Below are positions 1 through 6,615 of a stretch of 10,597 bases of DNA, one piece after another. Below the pieces are notes generated by a model. That model saw only the letters and a program-made list of their open reading frames with translations. It made no database searches and was not told the origin of the DNA. Numbering within the stretch: position 1 is the first letter of the stretch; the number at the start of each line of letters is the position of its first letter. The stretch spans positions 1-10,597 of the forward strand of contig JBAUID010000033.1 in assembly GCA_049680625.1 (NCBI GenBank), read 5' to 3'. The DNA comes from JAUIAI01 sp049680625 (GTDB taxonomy: Bacteria > Pseudomonadota > Gammaproteobacteria > Burkholderiales > Burkholderiaceae_E). The position numbers and the translations under genes were made by a program.

Positions 1-80
1 AATGCAGTCCTTGCATATCGGAGGCTCTGGCTGGAGACAAAGCGCACGATCTTAACAGGCCAACGGTCAAGTCGCCAAGG

Positions 81-107
81 TTTGTTAGAATTTCATTTGT
101 TAAGAAT
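81..107. repeat. AT-rich imperfect direct repeat upstream of tkt
   Basis: TTTGTTAGAAT at 81-91 recurs as TTTGTTAAGAAT at 96-107, 15 bases later, with one inserted A. It lies about 70 bases before the best promoter-like hexamers for tkt. It might be an activator or repressor site, or chance in an AT-rich patch. The rest of 1-162 shows no gene or RNA that I recognise. Confidence 0.35.
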
Positions 108-162
108 AGGTGCAGCGGTGACGACAAACCCCTGCTTTGATTGCACTGGCCTGACCGTAGTC

Positions 163-210
163 GGGGCCGGCTTGATTTTTGAGCCGCTAAAAGAATTATT
201 AACCGGCCCC
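163..210. repeat. Perfect 8-bp inverted repeat upstream of tkt
   Basis: GGGGCCGG at 163-170 is the exact reverse complement of CCGGCCCC at 203-210. The arms are separated by a 32-base AT-rich spacer that holds the best promoter-like hexamers. The arms could form a stem in RNA from an upstream promoter, or mark a protein-binding site in DNA. No T-run follows, so it is not a standard terminator. Confidence 0.5.
172..199 (+). promoter_or_regulatory. Possible sigma70-type promoter for tkt
   Basis: A -35-like TTGATT at 172-177 is followed after 16 bases by a -10-like AATTAT at 194-199. Each matches the consensus at 4 of 6 positions. Transcription would start near 206, giving a short leader before the transketolase start at 243. 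The region is visibly AT-richer than its surroundings. It also sits inside the loop of an inverted repeat (163-170 with 203-210). The match is moderate and unproven. Confidence 0.3.
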
Positions 211-225
211 AGGTGTGGGCCACTT

Positions 226-231
226 GAGGAG
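226..231 (+). promoter_or_regulatory. Ribosome binding site deciding the tkt start
   Basis: GAGGAG at 226-231 lies 11 bases before the ATG at 243. It overlaps the GTG at 231, so that GTG has no usable upstream site of its own. This favours the ATG at 243 as the translation start. Confidence 0.55.
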
Positions 232-242
232 TGCTGGCCCAG

Positions 243-2366
243 ATGCCTGATGCACAGACTGCCGGATCCAATGCCGGTGAAAAGACGTCCCCCCTGGAGG
301 TTCTGAGCCGTCAGGATCTTTCACAAATGACCGGTGCGCTCAGGGCACTATCCTTCGACGCCGTGCAACAGGCCCGCAGTGGTCATCCGGGTGCGCCAAT
401 GGGAATGGCTGAAATTGCACTGGCGCTGTGGCACGGTCACTTGCAACATAACCCGGCTAACCCGCACTGGGCTGACCGTGACCGTTTTGTGCTGTCTAAC
501 GGCCATGGCTCGATGCTTATTTACAGCTTGCTGCATCTGACTGGTTATGAACTACCTATTGGTGAACTGAAAAATTTTCGACAGCTGCATTCGAAAACAC
601 CGGGTCATCCTGAAACCGGCATCACCCCCGGAGTTGAGACTACAACCGGACCTCTGGGTCAAGGTCTGGCCAATGCCGTTGGGATGGCGCTCGCTGAACG
701 CCTGATGGCGGGTGAGTTCAACCGTCCGGGCCTTGAAATTGTCGATCACTTAACTTATACATTTGTTGGTGACGGTTGTCTGATGGAAGGCATTTCGCAC
801 GAAGTCTGCTCGCTGGCCGGCACGCTGAAGTTGTCGCGGCTGATTACGATCTACGACGACAACGGCATTTCCATTGACGGTGAAGTGCAACACTGGTTTG
901 GCGACGACACGCCAAAGCGTTTCAAAGCTTACGGGTGGCATGTCATTGATCGTGTCGACGGTCACGATGTGAAGGCGGTAGACAAGGCGATTTCCACGGC
1001 AGCGGACTGGGCGCGCAACGGTCGCAAAGGTGTGTTTGCGCCCACGCTTATCTGTTGCAAGACAACAATTGGGCAGGGTTCACCCAATCGTGCTGGCACA
1101 GCCAGGGCCCATGGCGAACCGTTGGGTGATGATGAAATTGCGCTGACCCGCAAAGCCCTGGGTTGGACGCACGCGCCTTTTGTGATTCCGAAATCCGTTT
1201 ACAAGTTATGGACGGCCGACAAGGCCGGCAAAAAGCGCGAGGCTGGCTGGAACAAGCGTTTCGCCGCCTACCGCAAGAAATTTCCCATTCAGGCTGATGA
1301 GTTCGAGCGCCGTATGAGTGGAACCCTTAGCGGTGCCATTGATGATGCACTTGATGCAGCCATAGAAAAGGCAAGCGGAGCAGGCAAGATAGCAACCCGC
1401 AAAGCCTCACAAAATGCACTGAACGAATTTGGCCCGCGCCTGCCCGAACTTATCGGCGGTTCCGCCGATCTTACCGGCAGTAACCTGACTAATTTTTCTG
1501 ATGCAGGGACGTTACGTGCGGGTGGCGGCCAATTACAGCTTGGTCGCCACATCAATTACGGCGTCCGTGAGTTCGGCATGTCGGCAATTGCCAATGGCAT
1601 GGCATTACACGGTGGCTTGATCCCATACACCGGTACCTTTCTGACGTTTTCGGACTACTCGCGCAATGCGCTGCGCATGGCCGCTTTGATGAATCTGCGG
1701 GTCATACACGTATTCACCCATGACTCGATTGGTCTTGGCGAAGATGGTCCGACCCATCAGGCCATTGAGCATGCAGCCAGTCTGCGCCTGATTCCCGGAA
1801 TGGACGTCTGGCGGCCGGCGGATGCCGTTGAGACATCAGTCGCGTGGTTCTCGGCCATTGAGCGGCAAGATGGGCCGAGTTGTTTGTTACTGACGCGTCA
1901 GGGTTTGGCTGAGCAAGCCCGTTCTGAGGCGCAGGTTCATGCTATTCACCGAGGTGGATATATCTTGCGCGATGCTGAACTGGCTGATGCGGTCATTATT
2001 GCGACGGGTTCTGAGGTTGAAATTGCAATGGCAGCTCGTGAACTGCTGGCAGAACAAGATATGTATGTGAGGGTGGTTTCAATGCCGTCGACGTCCGTCT
2101 TCGATCGGCAAGATGTCACATACAAGGCGAATGTGTTGCCTGACAATATGCCGCGGATCGCCATTGAAGCCGGGGTCACTGACTTCTGGTGGAAGTACGG
2201 CTGCGCGGCGGTGATTGGTATTGACCGGTTTGGAGAGTCAGCGCCGGCAGATCAGTTATTCGAATATTTTGGGTTGACGGCTTCGAACCTGGCGGACACA
2301 GTTGTACAAGCTGTTGGCAGGCAAAAAGCAGGTTGGCTAGTGCATAAAGATAGGCCTGAAAATTAG
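243..2366 (+). CDS. tkt: Transketolase
   Basis: Thiamine-diphosphate enzyme that moves two-carbon ketol units between sugar phosphates in the non-oxidative pentose phosphate pathway and the Calvin cycle; cytosolic, normally a homodimer. Seen in the 707-residue product: the SGHPGAPMGMA signature near residue 46, the thiamine-diphosphate/metal motif GDGCLMEG near 176, the REFGM segment with the likely catalytic glutamate near 443, and the second signature GLGEDGPTHQ near 497. The C-terminal domain ends with GESAPA near 664. The ATG at 243 is chosen over GTG 231 because of GAGGAG at 226-231. An ATG at 327 is less likely because residues just before it (SRQDL) still match the family N-terminus. 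Compared with the 663 residues of E. coli TktA it carries about 20 extra N-terminal residues and a short C-terminal tail. The gap gene starts 42 bases downstream, so the two are probably co-transcribed. The Calvin-cycle name cbbT would fit equally. Confidence 0.95.
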   Translation: MPDAQTAGSNAGEKTSPLEVLSRQDLSQMTGALRALSFDAVQQARSGHPGAPMGMAEIALALWHGHLQHNPANPHWADRDRFVLSNGHGSMLIYSLLHLTGYELPIGELKNFRQLHSKTPGHPETGITPGVETTTGPLGQGLANAVGMALAERLMAGEFNRPGLEIVDHLTYTFVGDGCLMEGISHEVCSLAGTLKLSRLITIYDDNGISIDGEVQHWFGDDTPKRFKAYGWHVIDRVDGHDVKAVDKAISTAADWARNGRKGVFAPTLICCKTTIGQGSPNRAGTARAHGEPLGDDEIALTRKALGWTHAPFVIPKSVYKLWTADKAGKKREAGWNKRFAAYRKKFPIQADEFERRMSGTLSGAIDDALDAAIEKASGAGKIATRKASQNALNEFGPRLPELIGGSADLTGSNLTNFSDAGTLRAGGGQLQLGRHINYGVREFGMSAIANGMALHGGLIPYTGTFLTFSDYSRNALRMAALMNLRVIHVFTHDSIGLGEDGPTHQAIEHAASLRLIPGMDVWRPADAVETSVAWFSAIERQDGPSCLLLTRQGLAEQARSEAQVHAIHRGGYILRDAELADAVIIATGSEVEIAMAARELLAEQDMYVRVVSMPSTSVFDRQDVTYKANVLPDNMPRIAIEAGVTDFWWKYGCAAVIGIDRFGESAPADQLFEYFGLTASNLADTVVQAVGRQKAGWLVHKDRPEN

Positions 2367-2408
2367 GGTATACGACACTAATTCAATTCACATTAAACGA
2401 GGTAAACC

Positions 2409-3419
2409 ATGACCATTCGCGTTGCCATTAACGGCTATGGCCGAATTGGACGCAATATTTTGCGCGCTCACTACGAAGGTGGCAAAAAGCATGACATTGA
2501 GTTCGTTGCTATCAACGACCTGGGTGATGCTAAAACCAATGCCCACCTGACCCAATATGACACCGCGCATGGCCGGTTTAACGGTCAGGTCAGTACCGAG
2601 GGTGACTACCTGGTAATTAATGGCGACAAGATCAAAGTGCTTGCTGAGCGCGATCCGTCGAAATTGCCCTGGGGTGATCTGAAAGTAGACGTTGTCATGG
2701 AGTGCACCGGATTCTTTACGACAAAAGATGCGGCCTCTGCCCACTTGAAAGGTGGCGCCAAAAAAGTGGTTATCTCTGCCCCGGGTGGCAAGGATGTTGA
2801 TGCGACCATTGTTTACGGGGTCAACCACGATGTACTGAAGGCATCACACACCGTTATTTCAAATGCCTCTTGCACGACAAATTGCCTGGCCCCCCTGGTA
2901 AAGCCACTGCATGAGGCTATTGGTGTTGAAAATGGTCAGATGACAACGATTCATGCCTATACAAACGACCAGGTGTTGACTGACGTCTTCCATAAAGACT
3001 TGCGACGCGCCCGTTCAGCAACCAGTTCGATGATCCCGACCAGTACCGGTGCTGCCGCTGCTGTTGGTCTGGTTTTACCAGAGCTGAATGGCAAGCTCGA
3101 CGGGTTCTCGATGCGCGTGCCAACAATTAACGTGTCGTTCGTTGACCTGGCATTTGTCAGCAGTCGTGACACCAGTGTTGATGAAATCAACGACATCATG
3201 CGTAAGGCATCTGAAGGTCCGCTTAAAGGCATTTTGGACTATAACGATGCGCCATTGGTTTCTATCGACTTTAACCACAACCCGGCCTCGAGCACTTATG
3301 ACGCATCGTTGACCAAGGTGTCTGGCCGGCTGGTAAAGGTTTCCAGTTGGTATGACAACGAATGGGGTTTCTCAAATCGCATGCTTGATACTTCGCTGGC
3401 ACTGGCAAATGCGAAGTAA
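2409..3419 (+). CDS. gap: Glyceraldehyde-3-phosphate dehydrogenase, type I
   Basis: Catalyses the reversible NAD-linked oxidation and phosphorylation of glyceraldehyde 3-phosphate to 1,3-bisphosphoglycerate; cytosolic homotetramer in this family. The 336-residue product is full length. The Rossmann motif GYGRIGR is at 9-15, Asp37 in VAINDLGD fits NAD preference, the catalytic loop SNASCTTNC holds nucleophile Cys155, and His182 lies in TTIHAYTNDQ. SWYDNEWGFSNRM closes the protein. CLAP after the catalytic loop and Asp rather than Glu at 37 argue for glycolytic GapA over erythrose-4-phosphate dehydrogenase (Epd). An ACGAGG ribosome site at 2397-2402 precedes the ATG by six bases. It follows tkt closely and is followed by a strong terminator at 3488-3523, so it probably ends a tkt-gap transcript. 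Confidence 0.96.
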   Translation: MTIRVAINGYGRIGRNILRAHYEGGKKHDIEFVAINDLGDAKTNAHLTQYDTAHGRFNGQVSTEGDYLVINGDKIKVLAERDPSKLPWGDLKVDVVMECTGFFTTKDAASAHLKGGAKKVVISAPGGKDVDATIVYGVNHDVLKASHTVISNASCTTNCLAPLVKPLHEAIGVENGQMTTIHAYTNDQVLTDVFHKDLRRARSATSSMIPTSTGAAAAVGLVLPELNGKLDGFSMRVPTINVSFVDLAFVSSRDTSVDEINDIMRKASEGPLKGILDYNDAPLVSIDFNHNPASSTYDASLTKVSGRLVKVSSWYDNEWGFSNRMLDTSLALANAK

Positions 3420-3459
3420 AGACAAGGCTAACTAATTGTTGTTATCGTTTTTTTACAAG

Positions 3460-3482
3460 CCAGGCTGAGTTTTTCTGCCTGG
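3460..3482 (+). other. Stem-loop after gap
   Basis: CCAGGC at 3460-3465 pairs perfectly with GCCTGG at 3477-3482 across an 11-base loop. No T-run follows, so it is not itself a plus-strand terminator. It lies directly upstream of the terminator at 3488-3523 and might protect the gap mRNA 3' end or alter folding of the next hairpin. Confidence 0.4.
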
Positions 3483-3487
3483 AATAC

Positions 3488-3523
3488 GGCCCGGTCTGGA
3501 ATTTCCAGCTCGGGCCTGTTTTT
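3488..3523 (+). terminator. Intrinsic terminator between gap and pgk
   Basis: GGCCCG at 3488-3493 pairs with CGGGCC at 3511-3516. Inside it CTGGA at 3496-3500 pairs with TCCAG at 3504-3508, leaving a three-base loop. The two blocks are joined by one mismatch and one G-T wobble, giving a near-continuous 13-step stem. TGTTTTT follows at 3517-3523. This is a strong Rho-independent terminator by shape, placed inside a run of same-strand genes of one pathway. Confidence 0.85.
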
Positions 3524-3592
3524 GTGCCAACAGTTTTGCCGGGGGTTTGGTGGTTTGGGTCTTTTATCTCTGGCAATTAAAAAGGGTCTTAA

Positions 3593-4771
3593 ATGAAGTT
3601 CAAACGCCTGAATGAGCAGCAACTTAAGAACAAAAAAGTGCTGATCCGAGCCGATCTTAACGTGCCTCAGAACGACGCCGGCGCAATCACCGACGACACG
3701 CGAATTCGCGCATCAATGCCGGCCGTTGAGTATTGCCTGGCCAATGGGGCCGGGGTAATGATCACCTCCCACCTTGGTCGTCCGAGCGAAGGCGAACTGA
3801 CCGAAAAAGACTCCCTGGCGCCAATTGCTGAACATATGGGCAAGTTGCTGGGCATCCCAGTACGTTTACAAGCCAATTGGGTTGATGGCGGGTTTGAAGT
3901 CTTGCCAGGCGAAGTGGTGATGCTCGAGAATTGCCGGGGCAATAAGGGCGAAAAAAAGAATGACGAAACCCTGTCTCGAAAGATGGCAGCGTTGTGTGAC
4001 GTTTACGTCAATGATGCGTTTGGTACTTCTCACCGGGCGCAGGCCAGTACCCATGGGGTGGCGCGGTTTGCTCCCATTGCCTGTGCCGGGCCGTTGCTGG
4101 CTGCTGAGCTTGACGCACTGGGCAAAGCATTACACGAGCCTAAAAAACCGCTGGTAGCGATTGTTGGTGGTTCCAAGGTGTCCACCAAACTGACCATTTT
4201 GAAAACACTCGCCCAGCGTGTTGATCGGTTGATTGTTGGTGGCGGTATTGCCAATACGTTTATGCTGGCCAAAGGGTTGCCGATTGGCAAGTCGCTGGCA
4301 GAGCCTGATCTGGTTGACGAAGCCCGTGAAATTATTCAGATAATGGCTGACCGCGGTGCTGAAGTGCCCATTCCGACCGATGTTGTCTGCGCCACCGAGT
4401 TCTCGGCACAAGCGAAAGCCACGACCCGACAGTCTGAAGATGTCGGCGACGATGACATGATCCTGGATATCGGCCCGCAAACCGCTGCCAAACTGGCTGA
4501 TATGTTGCGCGATGCCGGAACAATTGTCTGGAATGGTCCGGTGGGTGTTTTCGAATTTGCGGCCTTTGAGCAAGGTACCCGAACCCTATCGATGGCAATT
4601 GCGCAATCCGAAGGGTTTTCAATTGCCGGTGGTGGCGATACGCTGGCGGCAATTGCAAAATTCAATATTGCCGACCGCGTAAATTACATCTCGACCGGCG
4701 GTGGCGCTTTCCTGGAGTTTCTTGAAGGCAAAGAGTTACCTGCTGTAACCGCACTATTAGAACGCGCGTGA
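3593..4771 (+). CDS. pgk: Phosphoglycerate kinase
   Basis: Transfers phosphate between 1,3-bisphosphoglycerate and ADP, reversibly, in glycolysis, gluconeogenesis and the Calvin cycle; cytosolic monomer. The 392-residue product is close to the 387 of E. coli. Seen: the substrate motif RADLNVP at 19-25, TSHLGRP at 58-64, the basic-patch segment with Arg115 followed by KGEKKND, DAFGTSHRAQAS at 141-152 (Arg148), the hinge and nucleotide region GGSKVSTK at 192-199, VGGGIANTF near 215-223, and the C-terminal nucleotide loop GGGDT at 346-350 followed by STGGGAFLEFLEGKELP. AAGGG at 3582-3586 lies six bases before the ATG. The 173-base gap after gap contains the terminator at 3488-3523. I see no convincing promoter between that terminator and this gene, so transcription may rely on readthrough or an unrecognised promoter. 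Confidence 0.96.
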   Translation: MKFKRLNEQQLKNKKVLIRADLNVPQNDAGAITDDTRIRASMPAVEYCLANGAGVMITSHLGRPSEGELTEKDSLAPIAEHMGKLLGIPVRLQANWVDGGFEVLPGEVVMLENCRGNKGEKKNDETLSRKMAALCDVYVNDAFGTSHRAQASTHGVARFAPIACAGPLLAAELDALGKALHEPKKPLVAIVGGSKVSTKLTILKTLAQRVDRLIVGGGIANTFMLAKGLPIGKSLAEPDLVDEAREIIQIMADRGAEVPIPTDVVCATEFSAQAKATTRQSEDVGDDDMILDIGPQTAAKLADMLRDAGTIVWNGPVGVFEFAAFEQGTRTLSMAIAQSEGFSIAGGGDTLAAIAKFNIADRVNYISTGGGAFLEFLEGKELPAVTALLERA

Positions 4772-4903
4772 GCAAAATGGCCGGCATGTGGTGCCGTTGC
4801 TGCGCTTTTGACTCGCCTGGCATAGAAAGCGACGCCCGGTGACTACCCTCATGCACAATGGTCGGACACAGATGTCTACGGCCAGCGTGAACGGCGGCCA
4901 TTG

Positions 4904-4909
4904 AGAGGG
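4904..4909 (+). promoter_or_regulatory. Ribosome binding site deciding the pyk start
   Basis: The purine-rich AGAGGG lies a few bases before the ATG at 4913. It overlaps the TTG at 4901 region and is too far (about 15 bases) from the next ATG at 4925, so 4913 is the best start. Confidence 0.5.
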
Positions 4910-4912
4910 AAT

Positions 4913-6379
4913 ATGTTGTCAGCTATGTCAGCAATACCGCGCGCTACAAAAATTGTGGCAACCCTGGGTCCGGCCTCCAGTAGCCCCGAAGTCCTTGAGA
5001 AGATGATGGTGGCGGGCATGAATGTTGTCCGGGTCAATTTTTCTCATGGCACGGCCCGGGAACATTCCGATACAGTAAACCTGGTGCGCAGTATTGCTAA
5101 GAGACTTGGCTGCGAGATCGGCGTGCTGGCCGACCTGCAAGGTCCAAAGATTCGAATCGGAGAGTTTGCAGATGGAATTGTCCATCTTGAAATTGGCGAC
5201 AAATTTACCTTTGATATCGAGTGTGAGCTAGGGGATCAGCACCGGGTCGGGCTCGACTATAAAGAGTTGGTCAATGACGTAGTTGTTGGCGACACATTAC
5301 TGCTGAACGACGGGCGCATGACGATGCTCGTCAATGCCGTTGGCAAAACGACTATCGATTGCACGGTAACCATGCGCGGTGAATTGTCGAACCGAAAAGG
5401 GATTAACCGCCAGGGCGGTGGTTTGACGGCACCAGCCCTGACGTCCAAAGACATCGAGGACATTCGAACCGCCGTGGATCTGGAGGCAGATTTCATTGCA
5501 GTGTCGTTCCCCAAAAACGCATCAGATATGTATATGGCGCGTGAGCTGGCCCGGGCCGCTGGCAGCAATGCCCGGATGATCGCAAAGATCGAACGTTTCG
5601 AAGCGATTGACAACCTCGAAGAAATTCTTGAGGCCTCAAACGGGATCATGGTTGCGCGCGGTGATCTTGCTGTTGAAGTTGGATCGGCTGCGGTGCCGGC
5701 GTTGCAAAAACGAATGATCCGCATGGCTCGTGAAATGAACAAGTTGACAATCACCGCAACTCAGATGATGGAGTCCATGATCGAATCTCCGGTCGCAACC
5801 CGTGCTGAAGTGTCCGACGTGGCCAATGCGGTGCTCGATGGCACTGATGCCGTGATGTTGTCCGCTGAATCAGCGGTTGGAAAATACCCGGTTGAGGTTG
5901 TCGAAACCATGGCCCGCGTCTGCCAGGAGGCTGATAAATCTCAGCGGGTGCCGCTCGACACCGAGTTCTTAAACCGGACGTTCACCCGGATCGACCAGTC
6001 GATCGCCATGAGTGCTTTATTTATTGCTCACCATATGGGGGTTAAAGCGATTGTCGCCTTAACCCAATCCGGGGCGACAGCTCTGTGGATGTCCCGTCTC
6101 GATTCTGGCGTGCCAATTTATGCGCTGACCCCTGAGGAGAGTACGCGTCGGCGCTTGACCTTATTTCGCGAAGTGCATCCGATTTCAATCCAGTATGCCG
6201 GAGAAGACCGTCAGTCGGTGCTGACCGAAGCCGAGCGTCGCCTGCTGGATGAAGGGGTAGTAGCCAATGGTGATTTGATCGTTGTAACAATTGGTGAGCC
6301 GATGGGCAGTTCCGGTGGCACCAATTCCCTGACTATTGTCCGGGTTGGTGACCCGGCGGCAAACCACAAGGGGAAATAA
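4913..6379 (+). CDS. pyk: Pyruvate kinase (PykA-like)
   Basis: Converts phosphoenolpyruvate and ADP to pyruvate and ATP, the last step of glycolysis; cytosolic, usually a tetramer. The 488-residue product has the N-terminal KIVATLGPASS, substrate/ATP motif VRVNFSHG near residue 39-46, DLQGPKIRIG near 74, the B-domain insert up to about 165, GGGLTAPALTSKDIEDI near 168, the active-site segment IAKIERFEA with Lys225, the metal-binding VARGDLAVEVG near 247 (Asp251), and the signature TATQMMESMI with TRAEVSDVANAVLDGTDAVMLS near 282-316. A C-terminal regulatory domain follows from about 355. Segments such as KGINRQGGGL resemble E. coli PykA more than PykF. ATG 4913 is preferred for its ribosome site; ATG 4925 would drop four residues. 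It lies 141 bases after pgk, a spacer with only short hairpins. Pyruvate kinase is not a Calvin-cycle step, so its presence argues for a glycolytic role of the cluster. Confidence 0.95.
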   Translation: MLSAMSAIPRATKIVATLGPASSSPEVLEKMMVAGMNVVRVNFSHGTAREHSDTVNLVRSIAKRLGCEIGVLADLQGPKIRIGEFADGIVHLEIGDKFTFDIECELGDQHRVGLDYKELVNDVVVGDTLLLNDGRMTMLVNAVGKTTIDCTVTMRGELSNRKGINRQGGGLTAPALTSKDIEDIRTAVDLEADFIAVSFPKNASDMYMARELARAAGSNARMIAKIERFEAIDNLEEILEASNGIMVARGDLAVEVGSAAVPALQKRMIRMAREMNKLTITATQMMESMIESPVATRAEVSDVANAVLDGTDAVMLSAESAVGKYPVEVVETMARVCQEADKSQRVPLDTEFLNRTFTRIDQSIAMSALFIAHHMGVKAIVALTQSGATALWMSRLDSGVPIYALTPEESTRRRLTLFREVHPISIQYAGEDRQSVLTEAERRLLDEGVVANGDLIVVTIGEPMGSSGGTNSLTIVRVGDPAANHKGK

Positions 6380-6429
6380 GTCAATTTGGCTCGGTAAAAG
6401 CGTCCTGTCCGGTGTCCGCATCCCCAATT

Positions 6430-6454
6430 GCCGGGCAACTCAGGTGACCCCGGC
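6430..6454 (+). other. GC-rich hairpin in the pyk-fba spacer
   Basis: GCCGGG at 6430-6435 pairs with CCCGGC at 6449-6454 over a 13-base loop. There is no T-run after it, so it is not a standard intrinsic terminator. It could slow RNA decay or be incidental. The rest of the 236-base spacer between pyk and fba shows no clear promoter or small gene to me. Confidence 0.3.
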
Positions 6455-6604
6455 CCCCGCATGGTCTTGGCCGGCAAACAACACACCAGACCACTCATAG
6501 GCCTTTGTTCGCCGCCGATCAAGGCTATTCCAGCCGGTTGGGAATTAATCGATATTAGGTGGCCGACAAATTCGGCATAATTCCCTTATTGCCTCAACAC
6601 CCTC

Positions 6605-6609
6605 AGGAG
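6605..6609 (+). promoter_or_regulatory. Ribosome binding site deciding the fba start
   Basis: AGGAG at 6605-6609 sits six bases before the ATG at 6616. The upstream in-frame GTG at 6559 has no comparable site, and the extra residues it would add do not resemble the family. Confidence 0.8.
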
Positions 6610-6615
6610 CTACTT

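Noticed and set aside
1..230. SAH or SAM riboswitch upstream of tkt, suggested by frequent metK/ahcY neighbours
   Set aside because: The conserved core blocks of these riboswitches are not visible in either strand.
82..306. Open frame overlapping the tkt start
   Set aside because: No recognisable protein similarity, no ribosome site at its start, and it crosses repeat and promoter-like sequence; the tkt frame clearly explains the coding from 243 onward.
2388..2828. 146-codon minus-strand frame inside gap
   Set aside because: It is antisense to a fully conserved GAPDH; its composition follows from the gap codons and it has no family features.
3524..3592. Promoter for pgk after the terminator
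   Set aside because: T-rich stretches are present, but no -35/-10 pair with 16-18 base spacing reaches a convincing match.
4130..4573. 147-codon minus-strand frame inside pgk
   Set aside because: Antisense shadow of phosphoglycerate kinase with no independent support.
5257..5754. 165-codon minus-strand frame inside pyk
   Set aside because: Antisense to the conserved pyruvate kinase core; rich in Ser/Arg/Ala as expected of a shadow frame.
6538..6580. Possible promoter before fba (CATAAT-like -10)
   Set aside because: No acceptable -35 at normal spacing; the match is no better than expected by chance in this spacer.
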